Assembly: GCA_963169325.1 (NCBI GenBank)
Contig: CAUJEY010000116.1
Coordinates: 1 to 33,216 of the forward strand
Length of the DNA stretch: 33,216 nucleotides
Reading direction: 5' to 3'
From: Bacteroidota bacterium
GTDB lineage: Bacteria; Bacteroidota; Bacteroidia; Chitinophagales; Saprospiraceae
Part shown: positions 5,272 through 14,575 of the stretch, piece by piece
How the letters are laid out: each line of letters begins with the position of its first letter
How positions within the stretch are numbered: the stretch's first letter is position 1
The notes under the pieces: model-generated
What the model saw: only the letters and a program-made list of their open reading frames with translations
Databases searched by the model: none
Told to the model about the DNA's origin: nothing
Program-made: the position numbers and the translations under genes

Positions 5272-8181
5272 ATGAAAAAAGCATTTTTACTGCTTACTTT
5301 CCTGTTCGTCGCTCTGCTGCACCTTGATGCTCAAATCGTGGTATCGAGCGACATTACTTCCGATGTTACCTGGACGAAAAACAATACTTATCTCCTTAGC
5401 GGCTTTATTTTTGTAACCAATGGCGCCAAACTCACCATCGAGCCGGGTACGGTCATCAAAGGCGAAAAAGGTAGCAAAGGTTCGCTGATTATTACCCGCG
5501 GTGCGCAGATCATCGCCAACGGAACACCTGCCGATCCGATCGTATTTACCAGCAACGAAGCCTCGCCGAACTACGGCGACTGGGGCGGCATTATTATGCT
5601 GGGTTATGCGTCCACCAATCAGATATATAATGGCGTACCCGGACTGGGGCTGATCGAAGGCGGCCTGGAACCGGCAAAATCCTTGTACGGCGGCGGCGAC
5701 CAACCCGGCGGCGCAAAAGACGACGACAACTCCGGTATCCTGCGTTACGTGCGCATCGAATACGCCGGTGTCGCTTTCCAGCCGAACAATGAGATCAACG
5801 GCCTGACGATGGGCGGTGTGGGCAACAAAACCACTATTGAGTACGTGCAGGTTTCCTACGCCAACGACGATGCTTTCGAATGGTTCGGCGGCACCGTCAA
5901 CTGCAAATACCTGATTGCTTACCGTACCCTGGATGACGATTTCGACTGCGACTTCGGTTATTCGGGTAAAGTACAGTTCGCTTTCTCCTCCCGCGACCCG
6001 CAGGTGGCCGACATCAGCAACTCCAACGGTTTTGAAGTGGACAACAATGCCTCCGGCAGCGGCGCCACGCCCAAAACCCGTCCGACATTCTCTAATGTAA
6101 CTATTGCGGGCCCCTCGGGAACCGTGGCTGCCGACTACCGCCGCGCATCGCACCTGCGTCGGAATACGGAAATAGCCATTTTCAATTCCGTTTTTGTCGG
6201 CCAATATCCCGTCGGGTTGTTCATCGACGGCGATTCCAGCGCCTCGCATGCCCTGAGCGGAAAACTGATCGTCAAAAACAGTTTTTATCACGGCATGGCC
6301 ACCCCGCTGACCACCAATGCTACGGCCGGCGTCGGTTTTGATATCAATGCCTGGGCTACCGCCAACCAGATTTCCACCGGCCCCAACGCGACTGACGCCG
6401 GGTTGATCAACCCGTTCAATGTCGACCTGCCCAATCCGCGCCCGGGTACCGGCTCGCCGGTGCTGAATTATGCTAATTTCAAAACTGATCCCCGAATTCA
6501 GGACCCCTTCTTTACACCGGTCAGTTATGCCGGCGCTTTCGGACCTTCCGGCGACTGGACCTGCCCCTGGGCACGCTGGACCGGCGGTCCGACCGGCGGC
6601 TGCCTGCCTTCCAACCAGGAGGTCGTTGTGGCCGGAAATATAACGTCCAATACCAACTGGACCGCCGACAAAACCTACATCCTCCAGGGCTTTGTTTATG
6701 TCACCAATTGCGCGACCCTGACTATCGCTCCGGGTACCGTAGTGAAAGGCGACAAAGGCTCCAAAGGTTCCCTGATCGTTACGCGTTGCTCCAAAATTAT
6801 TGCCGACGGCACCCGCGACCTGCCGATCGTTTTTACCACCAATGACCCGGATCCGACCTACGGCTCCTGGGGCGGCCTGATCGTCCTGGGTTATGCACCC
6901 ACCAACCAATTGTACAACGGGGTATCCTGCCTGGGCCTGGTAGAAGGCGGTTTGGATCCTGTTTTGGGCCTGTATGGCAGCGGCGACCAACCCGGTGGCT
7001 GCGGTAAAGACGACGACAACTCCGGTATCTTGCGTTATGTGCGCATCGAATATGCAGGTATTGCATTTCAACCGAACAACGAGATCAACGGCCTGACGAT
7101 GGGCGGTGTGGGCAATCAAACCGTCATCGACCATGTGCAGGTGTCGTATGCCAACGACGACGCTTTTGAATGGTTCGGCGGTACGGTCAACTGCAAACAC
7201 CTGATTTCCTACCGCGCACTCGATGACGATCTGGACTGCGACTTCGGCTTCAGCGGCAACATACAACACGTACTGGTCGTACGCGACCCGGAAGTAGCCG
7301 ACGTGAGCAACTCCAACGGTTTTGAAGTAGACAACAACGCCTCCGGCTCCACGGCTACGCCGAAAACGGCGCCGACCTTCTCCAACGTCACCATCGCCGG
7401 CCCAACCGGCGCCGTGGCTGCCGACTACCGCCGCGCCGCGCACCTGCGCCGCAACTGCGAAATCGGTATTTTCAACTCCCTCTTGATCGGTAACTACCCC
7501 GTAGGTCTGTTCATCGACGGCGACGCCACGCTGAACAACGCTAAAAACGGCTTGCTGGAAGTGAAAAACACTTGGGTAGCCGGTCCGACCGAATTGCTAC
7601 GCTCTTCCAATACGATGGTGCTCAATGTAGTCGACTGGTTCAACACTGCCGGCTGGGGCAACGGTTCCGCCGCCAACTCCAGTGCCGCCGCCCTGCAAGA
7701 TCCGTTCAACCTCGACTACCCCAATGCACAACCGACCGGCTTGTCGCCTACCATTGGCGCCGGCGCTGCATCCTTTACCGCAGCCCGTATCAACAAGCCT
7801 TTCTTTGACAAAGTGGCGCACGTAGGCGCTTTCGACGGCACGAACGACTGGACCTGCGGCTGGGCCAAATTCCTGGACGTGAATACCTCCTGCCTGGTGG
7901 AAACCGAAGATGTTGAAAAATACATCAACGGCGTGAAACTGTTCCCGACGGTCGCCAATCAACAGGCTACGCTGCAATTTGTGTTGAACCAGAGTACCGA
8001 CGTGTCGGTGGAGGTGTACAACATTGAAGGCCGGTACTTCGGTCGTCAGATTGATGAAAAAGCCTTTGCAGGCGAACAAACCTACACCCTCAACACGGCT
8101 AACCTGCCGCAAGGTTTCTACTTTGTTCGTATCCAGGCCGGTGCTGCTGTGAAAACGGAAAAAATGATTGTGGTGCGTTAA
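5272..8181 (+). CDS. T9SS-secreted protein with two tandem right-handed beta-helix copies
   Basis: The start at ATG 5272 gives 969 residues and puts a clean signal peptide first (MKKAFLLLTFLFVALLHLDA, Q21). An upstream in-frame TTG would bury it behind 14 residues. Residues ~22-449 and ~450-874 are two copies of one domain. Each opens V(V)xxxITSxxxWTxxxxYxLxGFxxVTN and LTIxPGTVxKGxKGSKGSLI, then DDDNSGILRYVRIEYAG, ANDDAFEWFGGTVNCK, SNSNGFEVDNNASGS and AADYRRAxHLRRN, and ends DWTCxWA. Alternating hydrophobic strands and repeated turns fit a right-handed parallel beta-helix. A linker (VETEDVEKYINGVKLFP) leads to a type A T9SS sorting domain (~885-969, ending LPQGFYFVRIQAG ... KMIVVR). The protein should therefore be exported and anchored at or released from the cell surface. 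No catalytic site is recognised. Linkage to the TonB receptor suggests capture or processing of that receptor's substrate. Confidence 0.9.
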   Translation: MKKAFLLLTFLFVALLHLDAQIVVSSDITSDVTWTKNNTYLLSGFIFVTNGAKLTIEPGTVIKGEKGSKGSLIITRGAQIIANGTPADPIVFTSNEASPNYGDWGGIIMLGYASTNQIYNGVPGLGLIEGGLEPAKSLYGGGDQPGGAKDDDNSGILRYVRIEYAGVAFQPNNEINGLTMGGVGNKTTIEYVQVSYANDDAFEWFGGTVNCKYLIAYRTLDDDFDCDFGYSGKVQFAFSSRDPQVADISNSNGFEVDNNASGSGATPKTRPTFSNVTIAGPSGTVAADYRRASHLRRNTEIAIFNSVFVGQYPVGLFIDGDSSASHALSGKLIVKNSFYHGMATPLTTNATAGVGFDINAWATANQISTGPNATDAGLINPFNVDLPNPRPGTGSPVLNYANFKTDPRIQDPFFTPVSYAGAFGPSGDWTCPWARWTGGPTGGCLPSNQEVVVAGNITSNTNWTADKTYILQGFVYVTNCATLTIAPGTVVKGDKGSKGSLIVTRCSKIIADGTRDLPIVFTTNDPDPTYGSWGGLIVLGYAPTNQLYNGVSCLGLVEGGLDPVLGLYGSGDQPGGCGKDDDNSGILRYVRIEYAGIAFQPNNEINGLTMGGVGNQTVIDHVQVSYANDDAFEWFGGTVNCKHLISYRALDDDLDCDFGFSGNIQHVLVVRDPEVADVSNSNGFEVDNNASGSTATPKTAPTFSNVTIAGPTGAVAADYRRAAHLRRNCEIGIFNSLLIGNYPVGLFIDGDATLNNAKNGLLEVKNTWVAGPTELLRSSNTMVLNVVDWFNTAGWGNGSAANSSAAALQDPFNLDYPNAQPTGLSPTIGAGAASFTAARINKPFFDKVAHVGAFDGTNDWTCGWAKFLDVNTSCLVETEDVEKYINGVKLFPTVANQQATLQFVLNQSTDVSVEVYNIEGRYFGRQIDEKAFAGEQTYTLNTANLPQGFYFVRIQAGAAVKTEKMIVVR
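5335..7893 (+). repeat. Intragenic direct duplication (two copies of about 1.28 kb)
   Basis: Copy 1 covers about 5335-6618 and copy 2 about 6619-7893 within the beta-helix gene. Long blocks stay identical in protein, for example ILRYVRIEYAG and NNEINGLTMGGVGN, while loops have diverged. Five cysteines occur only in copy 2 (see findings). Confidence 0.9.
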
Positions 8182-8215
8182 GAAACGCCATAAACGAAAT
8201 TAAAAAACCGAACAG

Positions 8216-8246
8216 GGGCGTCCGCAAGTTGCGGACGCCCTTTTTT
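8216..8246 (+). terminator. Strong rho-independent terminator after the beta-helix gene
   Basis: A 10-bp perfect stem GGGCGTCCGC (8216-8225) / GCGGACGCCC (8231-8240) with loop AAGTT is followed by six T residues. It is 35 bases after the stop codon and ends the transcription unit. Confidence 0.95.
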
Positions 8247-8256
8247 GATATCCGCC

Positions 8257-8298
8257 CTTTTACATTTTGACTTTTACATTTTGACTTTTACATTTTCC
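8257..8298. repeat. Three-copy 14-bp tandem repeat
   Basis: CTTTTACATTTTGA is repeated at 8257, 8271 and 8285; the last copy ends CC instead of GA. It lies between the terminator and the tatD start and is AT-rich like a promoter-upstream region. No function can be assigned. Confidence 0.9.
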
Positions 8299-8316
8299 AT
8301 TTCGCCTTAATCCCCC

Positions 8317-8324
8317 CACCTTTG
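8317..8324 (+). promoter_or_regulatory. Candidate -7 box of tatD
   Basis: CACCTTTG differs from the Bacteroidota consensus TAnnTTTG by one base. It ends only nine bases before the ATG at 8334, so the transcript would have little or no 5' leader. No convincing -33 element was identified. Confidence 0.4.
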
Positions 8325-8333
8325 CCCCCCGTT

Positions 8334-9104
8334 ATGCAAACACTCATTGATACCCACGCGCACCTCTATTCCTCAAAATTCGACAGCGACCGGCCGGAAA
8401 TGGTTCGGCGAGCCATCGCGGCCGGGGTGACGCGCATGTACCTGCCCAATATCGACTCGGAATCCATCGACGCCATGCTGGCGCTGGAGGCCGCATTTCC
8501 CGACAACTGTTTTGCCATGATGGGCCTGCACCCTTCGCACGTGAAGCCGGAAACCTACGAACAGGAACTGGCGCTCGTGGAAGATTGGCTCGGCCGGCGC
8601 CAATGGGCCGGGGTAGGGGAGACGGGCATCGATCTTTATTGGGATAAAACCACCTTGCCCATCCAGCAAATCGCCTTCGCCCGCCAGATCGAATGGGCGA
8701 AAGACCTGAACCTGCCCGTCATCATCCACGCGCGGGACAGCAACGAGGAGTGCCTGGAACTGGTGAAAGCCGGCCAGGACGGCCGCCTGCGCGGCATTTT
8801 CCACTGTTTCAGCGGCACGGCGGAGCAAGCCCGGCGCATGATCGACCTCGGCTTTATGCTCGGTATCGGCGGTACGCTCACTTACCCGAAATCGGAACTT
8901 CCCGTGGTGCTGCGCGACATCCCGCTGGAACATATCGTGCTGGAAACCGACGCGCCCTACCTGCCGCCAGTGCCGCACCGCGGCAAACGCAACGAAAGCG
9001 CTTATGTGCGCTTAGTGGCCGAAACGCTCTCGGAGGTAAAGGTGTTGCCCGTGTCGGAAATTGCGCGGGTGACGACGGCGAATGCGTTGCGGATGTTTGC
9101 GTGA
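8334..9104 (+). CDS. tatD: TatD family metal-dependent DNase
   Basis: The 256-residue protein has the full TIM-barrel amidohydrolase metal site of TatD. H8 and H10 are in IDTHAHLY, E96 in GVGETGIDLYW, H132 in IIHARDS, H157 in FHCFSG and D206 in LETDAPYL. Length and motif order match TatD enzymes, 3'-5' exonucleases that act on single-stranded DNA and take part in DNA repair or turnover. The start at ATG 8334 is chosen because the conserved LIDTHAH begins three residues later; the upstream TTG at 8322 overlaps the likely -7 box. The gene converges with the next one, leaving only six bases between stops. Confidence 0.95.
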   Translation: MQTLIDTHAHLYSSKFDSDRPEMVRRAIAAGVTRMYLPNIDSESIDAMLALEAAFPDNCFAMMGLHPSHVKPETYEQELALVEDWLGRRQWAGVGETGIDLYWDKTTLPIQQIAFARQIEWAKDLNLPVIIHARDSNEECLELVKAGQDGRLRGIFHCFSGTAEQARRMIDLGFMLGIGGTLTYPKSELPVVLRDIPLEHIVLETDAPYLPPVPHRGKRNESAYVRLVAETLSEVKVLPVSEIARVTTANALRMFA

Positions 9105-9110
9105 TTCCTG

Positions 9111-9716
9111 TTATTTCAACCGCCACAGCCTTTTGTTTTTACCCGTAGGTTGTTGCAAGTGCCAGGTTTTTTTGGAAGGCAGCAATATCATGGTCAGTCC
9201 CACACCGATGCCGCCCCACACAATTTTGTCGCTGGTATCCCGCGCTTTATTCGACAGAAAAGGCGAGATCGCAAAACTCTGCAACAAGGACAAGCCGATG
9301 ATTAGCGCGCCAAAGCCTTTCCATGCTTCACCGGGGTCAGAATATTTGGTCACCGACAACGCCGTACCCGCATCAACATCAGTGTACATTTCACGCTTCG
9401 TATAGGAATAGCGTGTTTGTACCTTTTTATACATGCCGTTTCCTTCCAGGTAAATGAGCGTTTCTTCCTGCACCAGTAGTTTTACTTTGCCTGCTTCCAT
9501 TCCTTTAAAAATCCCCTTGTACGACCAATAGCATTCGCAATCGCTCTGCTGTTGACCTGGAGGCGGCTGTTTAAGTCCAATGGTGGCGCCGATGGGAATT
9601 TCGGCGGTTTTTTTACCGGAAACTGATTGAAGGCGGAGTTGGGCAGAGGTAAGGCCAGGGAGCAGAAAAAGTGCAGCGAAAAGGCAGAGTTTGCCGAAGG
9701 GAATAATATTCACCAT
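9111..9716 (-). CDS. Hypothetical envelope protein with signal peptide and two C-terminal membrane segments
   Basis: This 201-residue protein is not recognised. A hydrophobic N-terminus (residues ~9-26, ending LTSAQ) looks like a signal peptide. A globular middle holds a CECYW motif (around residues 60-64) and the charged stretch TLIYLEGNGMYKKVQTRYSYTK. Two hydrophobic segments near 133-152 (ALIIGLSLLQSFAISPFL) and 165-180 (IVWGGIGVGLTMILLP) come before a basic tail. It is probably an inner-membrane protein with a periplasmic domain. It is transcribed divergently from the 111-residue secreted protein, with a 127-base shared upstream region. Confidence 0.7.
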   Translation of the reverse strand: MVNIIPFGKLCLFAALFLLPGLTSAQLRLQSVSGKKTAEIPIGATIGLKQPPPGQQQSDCECYWSYKGIFKGMEAGKVKLLVQEETLIYLEGNGMYKKVQTRYSYTKREMYTDVDAGTALSVTKYSDPGEAWKGFGALIIGLSLLQSFAISPFLSNKARDTSDKIVWGGIGVGLTMILLPSKKTWHLQQPTGKNKRLWRLK

Positions 9717-9843
9717 AACAAAAGGTTTTCGTGCAAAAATAGAATTTAAGCCTAAGTTTTTGGTAACACGAAGCTAAACTCCCGTTAAGGTTGAAAATCG
9801 TAGCATAATGCCCCCTTTCTTTGCCCCCAAAAAATATTAAGCC

Positions 9844-10179
9844 ATGAAAAAATTGCTTTTCCTTTCCCTCTTTTTAGCCCAAAGTCTCCTTGTTTCAGCG
9901 CAATTATTTGTCGAAGGTACCGTGCTCAACGCCTCCAATACCAGCGCCTACCTCGAAGCCACGCCCCTGCGCCGCACCGACGGCACTTACCACTTTCAGA
10001 TCGATCATGGACAGAAAGTCAAAACCGGTGAAAAAGAATGTTTGACCGACGACAAAGGCCGCCGCTACGAGTTTCGCAGCACCGTGGACGGCCTCAATTT
10101 CCTGTATGAAAATGGCTGGGAGGTGGCCGTGGTGTACGATGTATCGGATATGCGGCGGTATTTGCTCAAACGGCGTTGA
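9844..10179 (+). CDS. Small hypothetical secreted protein
   Basis: The 111-residue product has a typical Bacteroidota signal peptide (MKKLLFLSLFLAQSLLVSAQ). A mature domain of about 90 residues is rich in beta-strand-type alternation (FVEGTVLNAS, EVAVVYDVSD). No family is recognised. A degenerate -7 box (TTTCTTTG, 9816-9823) lies 20 bases upstream of the ATG. The stop codon is four bases from the convergent stop of the neighbouring T9SS protein. Confidence 0.7.
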   Translation: MKKLLFLSLFLAQSLLVSAQLFVEGTVLNASNTSAYLEATPLRRTDGTYHFQIDHGQKVKTGEKECLTDDKGRRYEFRSTVDGLNFLYENGWEVAVVYDVSDMRRYLLKRR

Positions 10180-10183
10180 AACG

Positions 10184-11689
10184 CTACCGAAACACCACCG
10201 CTACCGATTGCACGCCTTCCCGGCTTTGCAACACGCAACGGTACAGGCCGGATGGCAGGTTATCCCTGGAAAATTGCGCCTGAAAATCTCCTGCTTCCAT
10301 CCATTGTTCGGCCAGTACCCGGACGACGCGCCCGACCTGATCGTACAGGAAGATTTGCACGGTGCCGGATTGTTCCAGTCGCGAGCGGAGTGTAAAACCG
10401 TCTGTGGCGGGATTCGGCCAAACGACCAGCTGTGCAGGCATGGTGGCCGCTTGGCTCAACCGGGGCGTTGCCTGCACTGGCGTGCCACCGAGCCGGGCAA
10501 GGATTTCCTGTTTAAATTCCGGCACGACGACCTGTTGCAGCCCGGACCCCTGCCCGCAAGCACCGATATTATCCTGCACAATGACATAAGTCTCTGCTCT
10601 GGCCCAGTTTCCGGCGCCGTCGCGCAGCCAGACGTAGACCAGTTGTGTGCCGAGTTCTTCGCAGCTGAACGAGATGCTGGAGGAGGCGCTTTTGGGCGGT
10701 TTGGAAGGCAGGTTATCCTGCTGCCAATCCCATTTTGAAATACGCCAGCCTAAGTTGTTGTGGCAGCGGTCGCGGCCGAGGCGGATAAAGTCTTCCGCAA
10801 ATACCCGGACGGAAGGGCCGTTGCCACTCCACACGACTCCCTGGGAAAAGCCGTTATACACCAGCAAATCCGGCGGTGTTTTATCCGGCGAGCATCCGGC
10901 AGGCGGAGGCGTTGTCTGGCCCGATGCGCAACGGAGGTCAGGATCCTGCACGATGACATACGTTTCACTATAATTCCAGTTGCCGGCAGGGTCGCCGGCC
11001 CATACTTCCAGTATTTGCGCGCCCTGTTCGTCGCAGTTGAACACGACGATGGAGTCTGCCGGCACCCCTGTGCCGGTACCCGATTTGCGAAGGCGGTATT
11101 CGTAAGGCCCACCGCAATTGTCGTACACGTTGCGTACGAGGGCGCTTACCGGCACCGACAACAAAGCAGGGCCGTCGGGCGAAGCGCGTAAAGCGCCGCT
11201 CAGGCCGTTAATGGAATGAATTTCCGGGAAAAGAACGTCGGGATTGCAGGATGCCGGCTGCGGCGTATGCGGGAAGCACTCCCCGGTATTATCCTGAACG
11301 ATAATATAGGTTTCCGAATAGTTGGTGATCCCCATGTTATTGCGCACCCATACCTCGACTAATTGTGTGCCCAGTTCGGTACAAGTGTACTGGAGGCTCG
11401 ATGTCGGCGTGCCGTCGGGGTTGAGTGGGAAACCCGAGCCGGTGCCTGATTTGCGCATGCTGAAACTCAGCGGTCCGGCGTTGCAATAATCATCGGCGCG
11501 TAGGATCAGGTCGTCCAATCGCAACACAACCCCTGCCAGGTCCGTCAAACCATCGCCATTGTTGTCGACAGGATGTAGTTCTGCGGAAAGCCCGTTATGT
11601 ACGGTGAGCGAGGGCATGCAGATTTGCGCGGATAACAAAACAGGAAACACGCAAAGAATGACGAAAAGAAAATGTGTTTTGGATGTCAT
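10184..11689 (-). CDS. T9SS-secreted protein with three HYR-like immunoglobulin-fold modules
   Basis: The 501-residue product has a signal peptide (ending LLSAQ at 22) and three modules of ~110-120 residues. Each begins with NGLS/NGFS and contains D-x-C ... C and C-[TDE]-E-x-G-[TA]-Q-[LI]. Each ends VWxxxxxGxxxxxETYxIVQD, the pattern of HYR-related adhesive domains in Lewinella-type genomes. The C-terminus (~425-501) is a type A T9SS sorting domain: LVVWPNPATDGFTL, VQIFLYDQVGRVV and LPSGLYRCVL. It should be exported to the cell surface, probably for adhesion or matrix. It follows the 922-residue T9SS gene on the same strand after 117 bases and may share its transcript. Confidence 0.85.
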   Translation of the reverse strand: MTSKTHFLFVILCVFPVLLSAQICMPSLTVHNGLSAELHPVDNNGDGLTDLAGVVLRLDDLILRADDYCNAGPLSFSMRKSGTGSGFPLNPDGTPTSSLQYTCTELGTQLVEVWVRNNMGITNYSETYIIVQDNTGECFPHTPQPASCNPDVLFPEIHSINGLSGALRASPDGPALLSVPVSALVRNVYDNCGGPYEYRLRKSGTGTGVPADSIVVFNCDEQGAQILEVWAGDPAGNWNYSETYVIVQDPDLRCASGQTTPPPAGCSPDKTPPDLLVYNGFSQGVVWSGNGPSVRVFAEDFIRLGRDRCHNNLGWRISKWDWQQDNLPSKPPKSASSSISFSCEELGTQLVYVWLRDGAGNWARAETYVIVQDNIGACGQGSGLQQVVVPEFKQEILARLGGTPVQATPRLSQAATMPAQLVVWPNPATDGFTLRSRLEQSGTVQIFLYDQVGRVVRVLAEQWMEAGDFQAQFSRDNLPSGLYRCVLQSREGVQSVAVVFR

Positions 11690-11806
11690 AGAGCATTCAG
11701 GTTGAGCATGATTATTTGATAATTGAATTGTTGTTGATCTTTCCTATTGCTGCTTAAGCTTTGCCCTTTACTTGCCGGACGGTAAATATCTGCGGGGCAA
11801 GGCGGA

Positions 11807-14575
11807 CTACTGCACCGCCATTTTTCCTTGTGCCAGCACGCGGCCGTTTTCCCGGATATCAAAAACATACACGCCCGGCGTCAATCCCCGAGCCTGAAAC
11901 CGGAGGGCAGGTCCGTTTACCGGCTCCTGCCGGACCAATTGTCCCTGAGCGGTGTACAGCGAAAGTATCCCCCGGATATCCCGGCCGAACCGGAAACTTG
12001 TCGCCTCCCGGAACGGGTTGGGAAAGACCTCCACGCCCGGTTCGCCTGGTTGGGGGGTGTCGGTATCCACCAGGATAAAGTCCCGACCCAGCGTGTGAAA
12101 GGTTTCATTGGTGATGACGGGCAGGTTGAAGTCGAAATAAATGGCCGCACGGTTGTGGATAACGGTGCCCAGCGGCAGGTCTTTTCTGGGGGAAATGCGG
12201 AACAGGACATATCCGTTCGACCCCGGTTCGTTGGTCGTGGAATCCGGGAGCAGGATGTTGTCAAAAACAAATTTCAGGGTGTTGCCTTCAGAAAAATTCC
12301 AGGTAAACGGGTGCGACGAAGCCTCCGGGCGCACGGTGGCCGGATCGAGCCAGGGCGAAAGTGTATCGCGGATAATGACCGTGAACGCCGTATCGGTACC
12401 CGTGTTCTGGAAGCGTATGCGGTAACTGAGGTCGGTGTTCGGCGCGATAAAATGCTCCGGCCCGTAGCCTTCCGGTTGTGCGCTTTTGTCGTTTGGGTCA
12501 TAACTGCCGGTGATACGCTGACAGTCGACGTCCACAAATAGGTCCCCATCGTCGGCGGGATACTGCAACGCCAGACCCTGATTTGTTGCGGGGCCGCATC
12601 CCTCCACCCAGGCCGCCGGCATGGAAAATCCCGGATGGAAGAACTCCTGTTCGACCTCGATGCGGTACAAGCCGCCGTTGCCGACCGGCTGGGTAATCAC
12701 TTGCTGGCCGCCGGGAGGCAGGTTGAACGGCGCGCTCATCAGCACCACCTGGTCTTCGATGATAATATATTCCAGGCTCGGCGAGGTGGGGAAAGCGCCG
12801 GTGTTTTTGATCGTGAAGGTCACCGCAGTGTCGCCCGTACACTGGGCATTCACCTGTACGGAAGCTCCCGACCAGCCAGGCTCCGTCAGGCAAAAAGAGT
12901 CGGGGAAAATATGCGCCGTGGTGCAGAGTACCTGCCCAAGTGCCGAGGAGTCGCAATTCACTACTGCAATGAGCTGAAAACTGCCACATTCGTTGACATC
13001 CACAAAACCGATGTCGAACCACAGGCTGTCGCCGGCCATTAAACTTAAGGGGCCGGAAGTGGATACAAAATCCAGTTCAGGCGGTAGTACCACCAGGATT
13101 TTGGCCTCGTTTTCCGCTATCGTGCCGACGTTGCACCATTTTACGGTGGCGGTGTTTTCAAAACAACGCCGCAAACGCTGGAACCCCATGGAAACTTCCA
13201 TTTGCGGACAGCTGATGGTCGGAAACACCGGAATATCGAGGGTGTCCAACAGGAAAACGCCGTTCAGGGTGATCGTCTCGAAATCCGGACACACCTGCCA
13301 GAGCGACCCTGGGGAGTAAAGTTGTAAGGTTGTGGTACCGGTATCGGCTTGTACTTCGTAAAAACCCGAATCATCCGTGACGCTCAGAAAAAAGCCCGAC
13401 TGGATGGTCCAACCGGCCATGCCGGGTTCAGTCGATTGTACCTCGCAGTCGGGCAGGGTATCGCGAACGACGCGTCCGCGAAGCAGGTTGGGATACAATA
13501 ATCCCTGGGCATTAAATTTCCACACGATAGCATCCGATGGGCCTGATGCGCCCGGTTGTTCCTGGATAAAACCGGTGACGACAAAAGACCCGTCTTCATC
13601 CGCTACGCCGTCTTTAATCGAAGTGGAATGGCTCATGCTGAAAATCCGTTTCCACAGTTCGTTGCCGTTCGAATCGAGTCCGTAGATACGTGGAGAACGC
13701 ACCGGGGCGTACCAACTGGAACCGAGCAGGATAAGGTTGCCGTTGCTTGCCGGTACGATACGTTCCACCGCGTCGCTGGACGAGATCAGATACGTTTTTT
13801 TCCAGATCACCTGTCCGGCAGGTGTAGATTTCAGGATGTATACCGCATTGTTTTGGGCTTGCTGGCCGGATATCAAGGTTTCATAAAGGATGTAATTGCC
13901 CTGTTCGTCGAAGGCAATTTTGTAATAGAAAGCCTGCCCGAAGTCCATAGTAGATTGCCCGTTTCCGTCCGCGTCGTATACCGCCATTTTGGATTTGTTA
14001 TCGAACCCCCAGGTGGTAAACAGGGCTAGTATCCGGCTGTCCGGGGCAAGTTTAACGTCCTGAAGATCACCGGGAATATGTTGTTGTTTTTCCCATAGCA
14101 GGTTTCCATCAATGTCGTATTTGCGCAGATTTAGGGAATCGCCCGTGTTCACCCCTTTCCACAGGAGAACACCATCCGGCTGTACGCCCAAAATGTGATA
14201 AAAATGCGCGGCAACGGCAAACACTTTATGCCCCCCGGCATCGAACCGGAGCAAGCTGTCGTAAAATACCGAAAAGATTTCGCCGGCGCTATTATAAACA
14301 GCCCGGTCTTCTACCGCTGCACCGCCGGCAGGGAACGGTCCGGCAGTGTAGGTCCACACGCTGTCGCCGTCGGCATCGAGGCGCAGCAGGGTGGAGTAGG
14401 CCGGGTCGCTGCCGTTGGCCGAAGCCCGTACCAGAAAGCCGCCGTCGTCGGTTCGGGTAATAAATTTTCCCTGTTCTGTTTCCGGGGTTTGGCCGTAGCG
14501 CCGCTGCCAGCCCTGGCCGGACAAGATTCCGGACATTACCGAAGTCAAAATGCTGATAAGGATTACTCTTCTCAT
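11807..14575 (-). CDS. T9SS-secreted multidomain protein with beta-propeller-like N-terminus and DUF7619-type repeat
   Basis: This 922-residue protein starts with a short signal peptide (MRRVILISILTSVMSGILSG). Residues ~21-350 form a propeller-like region with recurring LRLDADGDSVW, KYDIDGNLLWEK, YGLDSNGNELWKR and FNAQG units. Next are a carboxypeptidase-regulatory-like segment (~360-440, LLRGRVVRDTLPDCEV), CARDB/DUF11-like beta-sandwiches (~450-690) and a conserved SYDPNDKSAQPEGYG ... DLSYRIRFQNTGTDTA ... HNRAAIYFDFNLPVITNET block (~695-840), known in this phylum as DUF7619. The final ~80 residues are a T9SS sorting domain (VEVFPNPFREATSF ... LTPGVYVFDI). The role is presumably surface-associated; no enzyme site was seen. 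Confidence 0.87.
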   Translation of the reverse strand: MRRVILISILTSVMSGILSGQGWQRRYGQTPETEQGKFITRTDDGGFLVRASANGSDPAYSTLLRLDADGDSVWTYTAGPFPAGGAAVEDRAVYNSAGEIFSVFYDSLLRFDAGGHKVFAVAAHFYHILGVQPDGVLLWKGVNTGDSLNLRKYDIDGNLLWEKQQHIPGDLQDVKLAPDSRILALFTTWGFDNKSKMAVYDADGNGQSTMDFGQAFYYKIAFDEQGNYILYETLISGQQAQNNAVYILKSTPAGQVIWKKTYLISSSDAVERIVPASNGNLILLGSSWYAPVRSPRIYGLDSNGNELWKRIFSMSHSTSIKDGVADEDGSFVVTGFIQEQPGASGPSDAIVWKFNAQGLLYPNLLRGRVVRDTLPDCEVQSTEPGMAGWTIQSGFFLSVTDDSGFYEVQADTGTTTLQLYSPGSLWQVCPDFETITLNGVFLLDTLDIPVFPTISCPQMEVSMGFQRLRRCFENTATVKWCNVGTIAENEAKILVVLPPELDFVSTSGPLSLMAGDSLWFDIGFVDVNECGSFQLIAVVNCDSSALGQVLCTTAHIFPDSFCLTEPGWSGASVQVNAQCTGDTAVTFTIKNTGAFPTSPSLEYIIIEDQVVLMSAPFNLPPGGQQVITQPVGNGGLYRIEVEQEFFHPGFSMPAAWVEGCGPATNQGLALQYPADDGDLFVDVDCQRITGSYDPNDKSAQPEGYGPEHFIAPNTDLSYRIRFQNTGTDTAFTVIIRDTLSPWLDPATVRPEASSHPFTWNFSEGNTLKFVFDNILLPDSTTNEPGSNGYVLFRISPRKDLPLGTVIHNRAAIYFDFNLPVITNETFHTLGRDFILVDTDTPQPGEPGVEVFPNPFREATSFRFGRDIRGILSLYTAQGQLVRQEPVNGPALRFQARGLTPGVYVFDIRENGRVLAQGKMAVQ

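Noticed and set aside
5287-7443. Long open frame on the minus strand (718 codons)
   Set aside because: It is antisense to the beta-helix gene, has no start context or recognisable domain, and shows the Val/Gly/Ala/Arg bias of a mirror frame in GC-rich DNA.
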